From Streptomyces sp. CB01373 (GTDB lineage Bacteria > Actinomycetota > Actinomycetes > Streptomycetales > Streptomycetaceae): a stretch of 64,000 nt of DNA. A program made the position numbers and the translations under genes. How positions within the stretch are numbered: position 1 is the first letter of the stretch; each line of letters starts with the position of its first letter. Under the pieces are notes generated by a model that was given only the letters and a program-made list of their open reading frames with translations, searched no databases and had not been told where the DNA came from. The stretch is from NCBI RefSeq assembly GCF_002803075.1, contig NZ_NNBK01000016.1, positions 129,271 through 193,270 on the forward strand, given 5' to 3'. Of this stretch, positions 25,675 through 33,654 are shown piece by piece.

Positions 25675-27345
25675 GTGGGGAACAGAAGGCGCGTCGCCGA
25701 GCGACGGAAGACGACTCCGGCCATGGTCGGCGGGGTGATCGCCGTCGTCGTCGGCGGGGCCGGCATCGGCGCCTACGCGCTGTACGGCGGCGGTGCGGCC
25801 GCCGACGACCGGCCGCAGACCACGGCCGCGCGCGGGCCGGAGAAGAAGACCGGTCCGCTGTCGGCGGCCGAGGTGCAGACCACGGCCGAGGGATTCCTGG
25901 CGGCCTGGCAGCAGGGCAAGCCCGCCGAGGCGGCCGCCGCGACCAGCGACGCCACGGCGGCCACCGGCCTGCTCACCGCATACGCCAAGGACGCGTATCT
26001 GAAGGACGTCACCCTGACCGCGGGCACCGCCGCGGGCGACAAGGTGCCGTTCTCCGTGAAGGCCACGGTGTCCTACAAGGGACTGACCAAGCCGCTGGCG
26101 TACGACAGCACGCTGACCGTCGTGCGGGGCGCCACGGACGGCGAACCGGTCGTGGCCTGGCACGCCGCCGTCGTCCACCCCGACCTGAAGGACGGCGACA
26201 CCCTCGTCACCGGCGAGTCCGGCACACCGCCGGTCAAGGCCCTGGACCGGAACGGCGCGGAGATGGCCACCGCCACGTACCCGTCGCTGGGCCCGGTCCT
26301 GGACGGACTGCGCGAGAAGTACGGCGCGACGGCCGGCGGCAGCGCGGGCGTGGAGCTGCGCGTGATCCGCGGCAAGGAGTCGAAGAAGGCGGACCTGTCC
26401 GACAAGACGCTCGTCGAGCTGAGCAAGGGCACCCCGGGGACGGTGAAGACGACACTGAGCCCGTCCCTCCAGGCGGCGGCCGAGAAGGAGGTGTCGAGGA
26501 CCGACCGGGCCTCGGTGGTCGTGATGCGCCCGTCGACCGGCGAGATCCTCGCGGTGGCGAACTCCAACCGCGGCTTCAACACCGCCTTCCTCGGTTCCCT
26601 CGCCCCCGGCTCCACGATGAAGGTCATCACCTCGTCGCTGCTCTTCGAGAAGGACCTGGCCTCGGCGAACAAGCCGCACCCCTGCCCGAAGACGTTCTCC
26701 TACGGCGGCTGGAAGTTCCACAACGACAAGGACTTCGAGATCAAGGGCGGCACCTTCAAGGCCAGCTTCGCCCGCTCCTGCAACACGGCCTTCATCAGCC
26801 AGGCGAAGAAGCTGAAGGACTCCGACCTGACCCAGCAGGCCCAGCAGGTCTTCGGCCTGGCGATGGACAACTGGGCGATCGGTGTGCCGTCCTTCGACGG
26901 CGCGGTCCCGGTGCAGACGGCAGCCCCGATGGGTGCCTCGCTCATCGGGCAGGGCGGGGTCCGCATGAACCCGCTGAACATGGCGTCGGTGGCCTCGACG
27001 GTCAAGGCGGGCGTCTTCCACCAGCCGTACCTGGTCTCCCCGGACACCGACCACCGCAAGCTGGCCACGGCCTCCCGGACGATGTCCGCCTCCACCCTGT
27101 CCCAGCTGCGCGAGGTGATGCAGTACACCGCCGCGTACGGGACGGCCGCCGAGGCCATGGCCGGACTCGGCCCGGACTACGGCGCGAAGACGGGTTCCGC
27201 CGAGGTGGACAACCAGGAGAAGGCCAACGGCTGGTTCACCGCATACCGGGGCGACCTCGCGGCCGCGGGCGTCGTGCAGGCGGGCGGCCACGGCGGCGAC
27301 ACGGCCGGTCCGATAGTGGCGTCCCTGCTGAAGGCCGGGAGCTGA
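25675..27345 (+). CDS. Penicillin-binding transpeptidase (class B-like), copy 2
   Basis: 556 residues, the same architecture as copy 1: a signal anchor near 15-35, MecA_N, then STMK near 313, SCN near 368 and KTGS near 504. The start is the GTG at 25675, after GGAAGG. The shared order of blocks (ATVSYKG..KPLAY, WHAAVVHPDL) shows tandem duplication. Paired PBPs beside ssgE suggest a role in sporulation-associated wall synthesis; this is inferred from position. Confidence 0.92.
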   Translation: MGNRRRVAERRKTTPAMVGGVIAVVVGGAGIGAYALYGGGAAADDRPQTTAARGPEKKTGPLSAAEVQTTAEGFLAAWQQGKPAEAAAATSDATAATGLLTAYAKDAYLKDVTLTAGTAAGDKVPFSVKATVSYKGLTKPLAYDSTLTVVRGATDGEPVVAWHAAVVHPDLKDGDTLVTGESGTPPVKALDRNGAEMATATYPSLGPVLDGLREKYGATAGGSAGVELRVIRGKESKKADLSDKTLVELSKGTPGTVKTTLSPSLQAAAEKEVSRTDRASVVVMRPSTGEILAVANSNRGFNTAFLGSLAPGSTMKVITSSLLFEKDLASANKPHPCPKTFSYGGWKFHNDKDFEIKGGTFKASFARSCNTAFISQAKKLKDSDLTQQAQQVFGLAMDNWAIGVPSFDGAVPVQTAAPMGASLIGQGGVRMNPLNMASVASTVKAGVFHQPYLVSPDTDHRKLATASRTMSASTLSQLREVMQYTAAYGTAAEAMAGLGPDYGAKTGSAEVDNQEKANGWFTAYRGDLAAAGVVQAGGHGGDTAGPIVASLLKAGS

Positions 27346-27368
27346 CGGCGGCCGGACACACCTTCAGG

Positions 27369-27405
27369 CACCGGCGGCGTCACCCGTGGGCGACCGCCGC
27401 CGGTG
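27369..27405. terminator. Hairpin shared by convergent PBP and ssgE genes
   Basis: CACCGGCGGCG pairs perfectly with its complement across a 15-base loop. It overlaps the ssgE stop codon, 24 bases past the PBP stop, and could serve both strands. Confidence 0.55.
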
Positions 27406-27733
27406 ACGCCCGGTAGGTCCGCTTCAGGAACCTGAGAACCGCCTTCGTATCGAGCTGCACCACCGAGACACCGCGCGTGGAGTGGAACTCGATCACGGCC
27501 TGCACCCGCCCGCAGGGCCACACCCGCACGTCACCGCTGCCGGCCGGGGCACGCAGCCCCTGTTCCAGCAGCGACCGCGGGAAGGTCCACTCGTGCGGGC
27601 CGGGCAGGTCGACCATGACGGCGCGCGGATCCTGAAGGGAGTCGTAGCGAAGAACGACCGGAACGGCCCCGACATCATCGGGCACGTCTTCGGTGAAGAT
27701 GTGGGCTCGTGCGTGCTGTTCGACCACCGACAT
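27380..27733 (-). CDS. ssgE: SsgA-like sporulation protein, likely SsgE
   Basis: 117 residues of the SALP family found only in sporulating actinomycetes. It has VPVVLRYDSLQDPRAV, WTFPRSLLEQGL, GDVRVWP and LKRTYRASP. SALPs localise or control enzymes of septum and spore-wall synthesis. The symbol rests on memory of the S. coelicolor neighbourhood, where ssgE follows two PBP genes. The ATG at 27733 has AGGGG upstream. Confidence 0.85.
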   Translation of the reverse strand: MSVVEQHARAHIFTEDVPDDVGAVPVVLRYDSLQDPRAVMVDLPGPHEWTFPRSLLEQGLRAPAGSGDVRVWPCGRVQAVIEFHSTRGVSVVQLDTKAVLRFLKRTYRASPAAVAHG

Positions 27734-27861
27734 CGGACGACCCCTAACGCTGTGTGACCTGTGCGAGGGCTGGACATCCGCTTTCCCTCCAATGTCGCAC
27801 ATATCCAGGATTCCGCTTCCTGAACATTCCCGGGCCGGCCACATCGACGACATCCTCGCTC

Positions 27862-27878
27862 TTGCAAGAGCTTCGCAA
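27862..27878. promoter_or_regulatory. Candidate Nur (nickel) box
   Basis: TTGCAA-N5-TCGCAA lies 21 bases before the cbiM start. The published Nur box of Streptomyces is tTGCaa-N5-ttGCAA, so this differs at one weakly conserved base. Its place between start and likely promoter suits a Fur-family repressor. Binding is inferred. Confidence 0.6.
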
Positions 27879-27898
27879 CAAGCCCTTATCATCGAACG

Positions 27899-28954
27899 GT
27901 GCATGTGCCTGACGGATTCATCAACGCCCCCACCTCCGCCGTCGCCGGAGTCGTCGCCGCCGGCGCCGTCGCCGTGAGCCTGCGCGGTGCGCGCCGGGAA
28001 CTCGACGAACGGACCGCGCCGCTGGCCGGTCTCGTCGCGGCGTTCATCTTCGCCGTGCAGATGCTGAACTTCCCCGTCGCGGCCGGCACCAGCGGCCACC
28101 TCCTCGGCGGGGCACTGGCCGCGATACTCGTGGGCCCCTACACCGGGGTCCTGTGCGTCAGCGTCGTCCTGCTCATGCAGGGCATCCTCTTCGCCGACGG
28201 CGGCCTGACCGCGCTCGGCGTCAACATCACCGACATGGCGATCGTCACGACGGTGGTGGCCTACGCCGTCTTCCGCGGACTGGTCAAGGTGCTCCCGCGG
28301 CGCCGCAGCTCGGTCACCGCGGCCTCCTTCACCGCAGCGCTCGTCTCCGTCCCCGCCGCCGCCGTCGCCTTCACGCTGATCTACGCGGTCGGCGGCACCA
28401 CCGACGTGGCGATCGGCAAGGTCGCCACCGCCATGATCGGCGTGCACGTCCTCATCGGCATCGGCGAGGCCGCGATCACCGCGCTGACCGTCGGCGCCGT
28501 CATCGCCGTACGCCCGGACCTGGTGTACGGCGCGCGCGGCCTGGAGCAGCGCCTGAAGCTGCGGGTGAACGGCGAACTCGTCGACGCCCCCGCGGCCGAG
28601 CCGGAGCCCGTGCCCGCCGCCGCCCGGTCCCACCGCAAGGTGTGGATCACCGGCCTGGTCACCTCCCTCGTCCTCGCCGGATTCGTCAGCTTCTACGCCT
28701 CGGCCGACCCCGACGGTCTGGAGAAGATCGCCCACGACCAGGGCATCGACAAGAAGGAGGAGGCGCACGCCTCCGCCGGCTCCCCGCTCGCCGACTACGG
28801 GGTGAAGGACATCGCCGACGCCCGGCTGTCCGGCGGGCTCGCGGGCGTGATCGGCGTCGGGGCGACCGTCGTCGCGGGCAGCACCGTCTTCTGGGTGGTC
28901 CGCAGGCGGCGCACGGCCGCCGAGCCGTCCGCTCCTTCCTCCCAGGCCGCCTGA
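27899..28954 (+). CDS. cbiM: Energy-coupling-factor Ni/Co transporter S component, CbiM with C-terminal PDGLE (CbiN-like) domain
   Basis: 351 residues. It begins MHVPDGF, the N-terminal metal-binding start of CbiM/NikM. About seven membrane helices run to residue 230. A CbiN-like extension follows with ASADPDGLEKIA and a final helix. It binds the metal ion for the CbiQ/CbiO module. The GTG has no ribosome site and may be leaderless. The candidate Nur box upstream favours nickel over cobalt. No cobalamin riboswitch was seen in 27734-27898. Confidence 0.93.
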   Translation: MHVPDGFINAPTSAVAGVVAAGAVAVSLRGARRELDERTAPLAGLVAAFIFAVQMLNFPVAAGTSGHLLGGALAAILVGPYTGVLCVSVVLLMQGILFADGGLTALGVNITDMAIVTTVVAYAVFRGLVKVLPRRRSSVTAASFTAALVSVPAAAVAFTLIYAVGGTTDVAIGKVATAMIGVHVLIGIGEAAITALTVGAVIAVRPDLVYGARGLEQRLKLRVNGELVDAPAAEPEPVPAAARSHRKVWITGLVTSLVLAGFVSFYASADPDGLEKIAHDQGIDKKEEAHASAGSPLADYGVKDIADARLSGGLAGVIGVGATVVAGSTVFWVVRRRRTAAEPSAPSSQAA

Positions 28955-28955
28955 C

Positions 28956-29717
28956 ATGGGGGCGGGTCACGCGCACCGGTTGTACCGGCACGGGCACTCC
29001 CCCGTGCACGCGCTGCCGCCGCATACCAAACTGGCCGCCGTCTTCGCCTTCGTCGTGGTCGTGGTGTCGACCCCGAGGGAGGCGATGTGGGCGTTCGCCG
29101 CGTACGCCGTGCTGCTCGCCGTCGTCGCCTCCGTGGCCCGCGTGCCCGCCGGCTTCCTGCTCAAGCGGCTGCTGATCGAGGTCCCGTTCGTCGCGTTCGC
29201 GGTGCTCATGCCGTTCGTGGCCCAGGGCGAGCGGGTGGACGTGCTCGGGATGTCCCTGAGCGTGAACGGGCTGTGGGGCGCCTGGAACGTGCTCGCCAAG
29301 GGCACCCTCGGCGTCGCCGCGTCCGTCCTGCTGGCGAGCACGACCGAACTGCGCGAGCTGCTGCTCGGCCTGCAACGCCTGAAGCTGCCGCCGCTGCTGG
29401 TGCAGATCGCGTCCTTCATGATCCGCTACGGCGACGTCATCACCGACGAGATGCGTCGGATGCGGATCGCCCGCGAGTCCCGCGGCTTCGAGGCGCGGGG
29501 GATCCGGCACTGGGGCGTGCTCGCCAAGTCCGCGGGCGCCCTGTTCATCCGCTCCTACGAACGCGGGGAGCGCGTGCACCTGGCCATGGTGAGCCGGGGC
29601 TACGCCGGTTCGATGCCGGTCATCGACGAGGTGACCGCGTCCCGGGCGCAGTGGTCGTACGCCCTGGCCCTCCCCTGTGCCGCGTTCGCCGTCTGTCTGC
29701 TGGGATGGGTCCTGTGA
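28956..29717 (+). CDS. cbiQ: ECF transporter transmembrane T component
   Basis: 253 residues with five or so membrane helices. RMRIARESRGFEARG is the coupling-helix motif that contacts the ATPase. It begins one base after the cbiM stop and overlaps cbiO, so the three are one operon. An N-terminal HAHRLYRHGHSPVHAL is His-rich, which suits metal transport. Confidence 0.93.
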   Translation: MGAGHAHRLYRHGHSPVHALPPHTKLAAVFAFVVVVVSTPREAMWAFAAYAVLLAVVASVARVPAGFLLKRLLIEVPFVAFAVLMPFVAQGERVDVLGMSLSVNGLWGAWNVLAKGTLGVAASVLLASTTELRELLLGLQRLKLPPLLVQIASFMIRYGDVITDEMRRMRIARESRGFEARGIRHWGVLAKSAGALFIRSYERGERVHLAMVSRGYAGSMPVIDEVTASRAQWSYALALPCAAFAVCLLGWVL

Positions 29718-30463
29718 CAGCTTCTCTGGAGGTCTCCGGCCTCGCCTTCGCCTACCCCGACGGCCACCAGGCCCTGTTCGGTGTCGACTTCAGCATCGGG
29801 CGCGGCGAACGGGTCGCCCTGCTCGGCCCCAACGGCGCCGGGAAGACCACCCTGGTGCTGCATCTGAACGGCATCCTGGGCGGGGGCACCGGGACGGTGA
29901 CGGTCGCCGGGCTGCCGGTCGGCAGGAAGCACATGGCCGAGATCCGGCAGAAGGTCGGCATCGTCTTCCAGGACCCGGACGACCAGTTGTTCATGCCGAC
30001 CGTGCGGGAGGACGTGGCCTTCGGGCCCGCCGCGGGCGGACTCAAGGGGCCGGAACTCCAGGCGCGGGTCGACACGGCCCTGGAGCAGGTCGGCATGGCG
30101 GATTTCGCCGACCGCCCGCCGCACCACCTCTCCTTCGGCCAGCGCCGCCGGGTCGCGGTGGCGACCGTCCTCGCCATGGAGCCGGAGATCCTGGTCCTGG
30201 ACGAGCCCTCGTCCAACCTGGACCCCGCCTCGCGCCGTGAACTGGCCGACATCCTGCGTTCGTTGGACGTGACGGTGCTCATGGTCACCCACGACCTGCC
30301 GTACGCGCTGGAGTTGTGCCCGCGCGCGCTCGTCCTGAGCGACGGCGTGATCGCGGCCGACGGACCCACCGGCGAACTGCTCGCCGACGACGCGCTGATG
30401 CGCGCCCACCGCCTGGAGCTGCCCTTCGGCTTCGACCCGCGCTCCGTGACGATGGGCGCGTGA
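29714..30463 (+). CDS. cbiO: ECF transporter ATPase
   Basis: 249 residues. Walker A is GPNGAGKTTL near residue 40, the Q-loop is VFQDPDDQLF, and Walker B is LVLDEPSSNLD. The ABC signature reads LSFGQ in place of LSGGQ, a known variant in this family. The GTG overlaps the cbiQ stop as GTGA. A single ATPase would form a homodimer in this group I ECF importer. Confidence 0.94.
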   Translation: MTASLEVSGLAFAYPDGHQALFGVDFSIGRGERVALLGPNGAGKTTLVLHLNGILGGGTGTVTVAGLPVGRKHMAEIRQKVGIVFQDPDDQLFMPTVREDVAFGPAAGGLKGPELQARVDTALEQVGMADFADRPPHHLSFGQRRRVAVATVLAMEPEILVLDEPSSNLDPASRRELADILRSLDVTVLMVTHDLPYALELCPRALVLSDGVIAADGPTGELLADDALMRAHRLELPFGFDPRSVTMGA

Positions 30464-30633
30464 CGGGTCGGGACGCCTCGTCGGGACACCGCGCCGGGAC
30501 GCCGCCCGAGGTGGGCGGGCGCCCGGCAACGCCGACATAACGATCGTGCCAAGCCGACCCGCCGCAGGAATCGCAGGCCGGGGCCACCTGTTGCACCCAC
30601 TGTCGCAGGCGAAGAGCGGAAGGAGTGGCGGAC

Positions 30634-31803
30634 GTGGACGTGCACGGCACAGTGGCCGAGGGCTTCGAGCCGGTCGGGGAGGCGTTCGCGGCGAACTTCG
30701 CGCTGCGGGGCGAGCGGGGCGCCGCAGTGGCCGTGTACCGGGACGGGCACCAGGTCGTGGACCTGTGGGCGGGGACGCGGGACGTCGACGGTACGGCGGA
30801 CTCGGCGCCCTGGGAGCGGGGCACCGCGCAGATCGTGCGCTCGGCGACCAAGGGCGTCGCGGCGGCCGTACTCCTGCTGCTGCACCAGCGCGGGGACCTG
30901 GACCTGGACGCGCCGGTGGGAACGTACTGGCCCGAGTTCAAGGCGGCCGGCAAGGAGCGGACCCTGGTCCGCGACCTGCTGGCCCACCGTGCGGGCGTCC
31001 CCGTTCTCGACCGGCCGCTCACTCCTGAGCAGGCCGCCGATCCGGTGCTGGGCGCCGACGCGGTCGCCGCGCAGGCGCCGGCCTGGGAGCCGGGCACGGA
31101 CCACGGCTACCACGCGCAGACGTACAGCTGGCTGACGGGCGAGCTGGTGCGGCGGGTCACGGGCCGGACGATCGGCGAGTGGATCGAGCGCGAGGTGGCC
31201 GGCCCGGTGGGGGCCGACCTGTGGGTGGGGCTGCCGGCGGGCGAGAGCGGGCGTGTGGGCCGCGTGGGCCAGGTGGAGCCCCCGCGTACCGCCACGGGGC
31301 TTCGTACCCGCCCCAAGCGGTCCGTGGCCGAGGCCTACGCCGACCCGGAGTCGCTGACCCGGCGGGCCTTCGCGGCGATCACCCCGCTGCCCGACGAGAA
31401 CGACCCCGCCTACCGCGCGGCGGTCCTGCCCGCGTCCAACGGCATCGCCACGGCCGACGGTCTGGCCCGCTTCTACGCGGCGCTGATCGGCGAAGTGGAC
31501 GGCGGCACCCGCCTGTTCACCCCGCGGACCATGGAGCTGGCCCGCACGGAGCACTCCGCCGGACCCGACCGCGTGCTGGTGGCCCCCACCCGCTTCGGCC
31601 TCGGCCACATGCTGCACAGCCCCGCGTCCCCCCTGCTCGGCCCCGGCTCCTTCGGCCACCCCGGCCGCGGCGGCGCCCTGGCCTTCGCCGACCCGGACTC
31701 GGCTGTCGCCTTCGCCTACGTCACCAACGGCTTCCACCCCAATGTGACGGCGGACCCGAGGGCCCAGGCCCTGGTCCACGCGGTGCGGGCGTCCCTGGCA
31801 TAG
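30634..31803 (+). CDS. Serine hydrolase of the beta-lactamase/esterase family
   Basis: 389 residues of the class C beta-lactamase fold (EstB-like). The catalytic SATKG (SxxK) is near residue 72 and the Tyr motif lies in YHAQTYSWLTGEL near 165. There is no signal peptide, so it is probably a cytoplasmic esterase, not a resistance enzyme. I choose the GTG at 30634 because AGGAG sits 8 bases upstream; the earlier GTG at 30625 overlaps that site. 30464-30633 has no gene. Confidence 0.88.
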   Translation: MDVHGTVAEGFEPVGEAFAANFALRGERGAAVAVYRDGHQVVDLWAGTRDVDGTADSAPWERGTAQIVRSATKGVAAAVLLLLHQRGDLDLDAPVGTYWPEFKAAGKERTLVRDLLAHRAGVPVLDRPLTPEQAADPVLGADAVAAQAPAWEPGTDHGYHAQTYSWLTGELVRRVTGRTIGEWIEREVAGPVGADLWVGLPAGESGRVGRVGQVEPPRTATGLRTRPKRSVAEAYADPESLTRRAFAAITPLPDENDPAYRAAVLPASNGIATADGLARFYAALIGEVDGGTRLFTPRTMELARTEHSAGPDRVLVAPTRFGLGHMLHSPASPLLGPGSFGHPGRGGALAFADPDSAVAFAYVTNGFHPNVTADPRAQALVHAVRASLA

Positions 31804-31819
31804 ACCTCCCCGCGGGAGT

Positions 31820-32095
31820 TCAGACGTGGATGGGCTGCGACACGCGGCCCGAGGCCTCGTCGATCTCGCCGTGCGCCTTGGTCAGGAGCTGCATGGCGAG
31901 TTCGTTGAGAGCCCTCGCGCCGGCGATCTCCTCGCCGACCCGCGGCTGGTCGGAGTCGGTGCGGTGGCGGCTGGCCCTGCCGTGGCCCCGGACCTCGCTG
32001 CCGTCGGGCAGGCGGACCAGCGCCGCCGCCCGGGTGTGCTGGCCGTCCTCCTGGAACTCCAGCTCGATGTGCCATCCCACAACGGTTTTCATCAT
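31820..32095 (-). CDS. DUF1876 family protein
   Basis: 91 residues: KTVVGWHIELEFQEDGQHTR, ALVRLPDGSEVRGHGRA, VGEEIAGARALNELA. This is the dsRBD-like DUF1876 fold found widely in actinobacteria. The first of two adjacent ATGs has GGAGGTGA eight bases upstream. The function is unknown. It is convergent with the hydrolase gene, 16 bases away. Confidence 0.85.
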   Translation of the reverse strand: MMKTVVGWHIELEFQEDGQHTRAAALVRLPDGSEVRGHGRASRHRTDSDQPRVGEEIAGARALNELAMQLLTKAHGEIDEASGRVSQPIHV

Positions 32096-32209
32096 GACGG
32101 TCACCTCCGGAACACCTGATTCCAGAGTGCCCCTCGCCCGCCGCCCGCGCACCCAAGGAGCCGACGCTGCCCGAGAGTGCGTCTGAGGTTGCGGCGATTC
32201 CGGTCAAGT

Positions 32210-32223
32210 ACGTTGATCAACGT
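32210..32223. promoter_or_regulatory. 14-bp perfect palindrome ACGTTGATCAACGT
   Basis: It overlaps the first two bases of the GTG start codon of the next gene. A palindrome here could be an operator for a likely leaderless transcript. The sequence is certain, the role is not. Confidence 0.4.
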
Positions 32224-32905
32224 GGACCAGGGGCGGGCAGTTGAAGCATTTCGTCTTGAGGCCGGACAACTGGCTCAGGCGATGAACGGGGTCTCGCGGA
32301 CCGAGTGGTGTCTGCCGACACGATGTGTGCCGTGGACGGTGAGCGAGCTGCTGGCGCACGTCCGGATGGTGATCGCCTGGCTGCCCGGCATGCTCGCCGC
32401 ACCGGAGCCGAACCGCGCGGAGGTGTCGGCAGTGGGGTACTACCGGCCCGACGACCGCTTCGCCCCGGACACCAACGCGGCCCGGATCTCTCTGGCCCAG
32501 GATCACGCGGCCCAGCAGCTCAGCGGGTCCGCGCTCGCCGCGGGTTTCGGGGCCACCTGGCGGGAGGTGGACCGCCTGTGCCGGGCCGAGCCGGACGGGC
32601 GTGTGGTCCGCACCCGGCATGGCGATCCGATGCTCCTGTCGGAGTTCCTGCTGACGCGAGTGGTCGAGGTCGCCGTGCACGGCCTCGACCTGGCCGACGC
32701 CCTGGGGCGCGAGCCGTGGCTGACCCCGCAGGCCGCGGACGTTGTGCGGGATCTCCTGCTTGGCCCGGGCAGCGCGGCAGCATTGGAGAAGCTGGGCTGG
32801 AGCCGGCTTCTCTTCCTGCGCAAAGCGACGGGACGCGCCCCGATCACCCAGGAGGAAGCGACGGAGGCCGACCGCCTGGGAATTCACTGGCTGACGCTGG
32901 GCTGA
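32222..32905 (+). CDS. Maleylpyruvate isomerase/mycothiol-dependent (DinB-like) family protein
   Basis: 227 residues with the MDMPI N-terminal fold: VDQGRAVEAFRLEAGQLAQA, then CVPWTVSELLAHV, which carries the conserved His, and VVEVAVHGLDLADALG in the C-terminal half. Family members are mycothiol- or metal-dependent enzymes; the substrate here is unknown. The GTG at 32222 has no ribosome site and overlaps a palindrome, consistent with leaderless translation. Confidence 0.8.
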   Translation: MDQGRAVEAFRLEAGQLAQAMNGVSRTEWCLPTRCVPWTVSELLAHVRMVIAWLPGMLAAPEPNRAEVSAVGYYRPDDRFAPDTNAARISLAQDHAAQQLSGSALAAGFGATWREVDRLCRAEPDGRVVRTRHGDPMLLSEFLLTRVVEVAVHGLDLADALGREPWLTPQAADVVRDLLLGPGSAAALEKLGWSRLLFLRKATGRAPITQEEATEADRLGIHWLTLG

Positions 32906-33010
32906 GCACGGCGGTGCACCGCGTCAGCAGCCCCGGACACCCGCGGTGCCGTGAGGAAACCGCCGAGCGATATGCGAAGCGGAGCGGACGGCCGCGATGA
33001 CCCGCCGGCG

Positions 33011-33511
33011 TCAGGAGGTGCGCTCGCGCACGTCCACCAGGATGCCGCCGGCCTGGGCGACCAGCGCCCCGGGTGCCATCGGGAAGACGGTGTACGGGGT
33101 TCCGGCGGCCGCCCAGATCACGTCGTGGCCGAGCAGCGACCGGTCGGCGAGCACGCGCGTGCGGGTCCGGTGCCCGAAGGGCGGTACGCCGCCGATGGCG
33201 TACCCGGTCGTCTCCCGTACGACGTCCGCCTTGGCCCGCGTGACCTTCTCGGCGCCGAGCTCCTCCCGGACCCGCTCGACGTCCACCCGGGAGGCGCCGT
33301 CCATGAGCACCAGCACCGGCTCCTTGTCGGCCGCGAAGATCAGCGACTTGCAGATCTGGCTCAGCTCGCAGCCGACGGCCGCCGCGGCCTCGGCGGCGGT
33401 CCTGGTCGCCTCGGGGAACCTGCGGACCTCGGGGAGCAGTTCGTCGAGCCCCAGCTCGCGCAGGGCGTCGGCGAAACGGGGGTGGGCTCCCGACCCGGAT
33501 GTCGTCGTCAT
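33011..33511 (-). CDS. YbaK/ProX-type aminoacyl-tRNA deacylase domain protein
   Basis: 166 residues: ELSQICKSLIFAADKEPVLV carries the conserved Lys, followed by YAIGGVPPFGH near residue 115. The family hydrolyses misacylated tRNAs such as Cys-tRNA(Pro) or Ala-tRNA(Pro). It is a stand-alone gene, with the MMPL terminator downstream of it. Confidence 0.9.
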   Translation of the reverse strand: MTTTSGSGAHPRFADALRELGLDELLPEVRRFPEATRTAAEAAAAVGCELSQICKSLIFAADKEPVLVLMDGASRVDVERVREELGAEKVTRAKADVVRETTGYAIGGVPPFGHRTRTRVLADRSLLGHDVIWAAAGTPYTVFPMAPGALVAQAGGILVDVRERTS

Positions 33512-33589
33512 GAACGGCAGGCTAGCCGCCGGTTCCGGACATCACGAAGGAATTCCCACGTGGTGGACGGGGCGCCGGGGACGGACGAA

Positions 33590-33629
33590 GCCGGTGAGGG
33601 TGCGCCGTCCCCACGGCACCCTCACCGGC
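33590..33629 (-). terminator. Terminator of the TetR-MMPL transcript
   Basis: A 14-bp stem GCCGGTGAGGGTGC with its complement; the loop itself can pair (GCCGT/ACGGC). It lies 26 bases past the MMPL stop. Confidence 0.75.
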
Positions 33630-33654
33630 CGTTCCGTCCCGGCGGGCTACGAGG

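Noticed and set aside
27734..27898. Cobalamin riboswitch upstream of cbiM
   Set aside because: The region is only 165 bases and I see no B12-box-like sequence; a Nur-type site fits better.
30625..31803. Antibiotic-resistance beta-lactamase
   Set aside because: The SxxK motif is of the class C/esterase fold, but no signal peptide is present, and the sequence resembles cytoplasmic EstB-like esterases.
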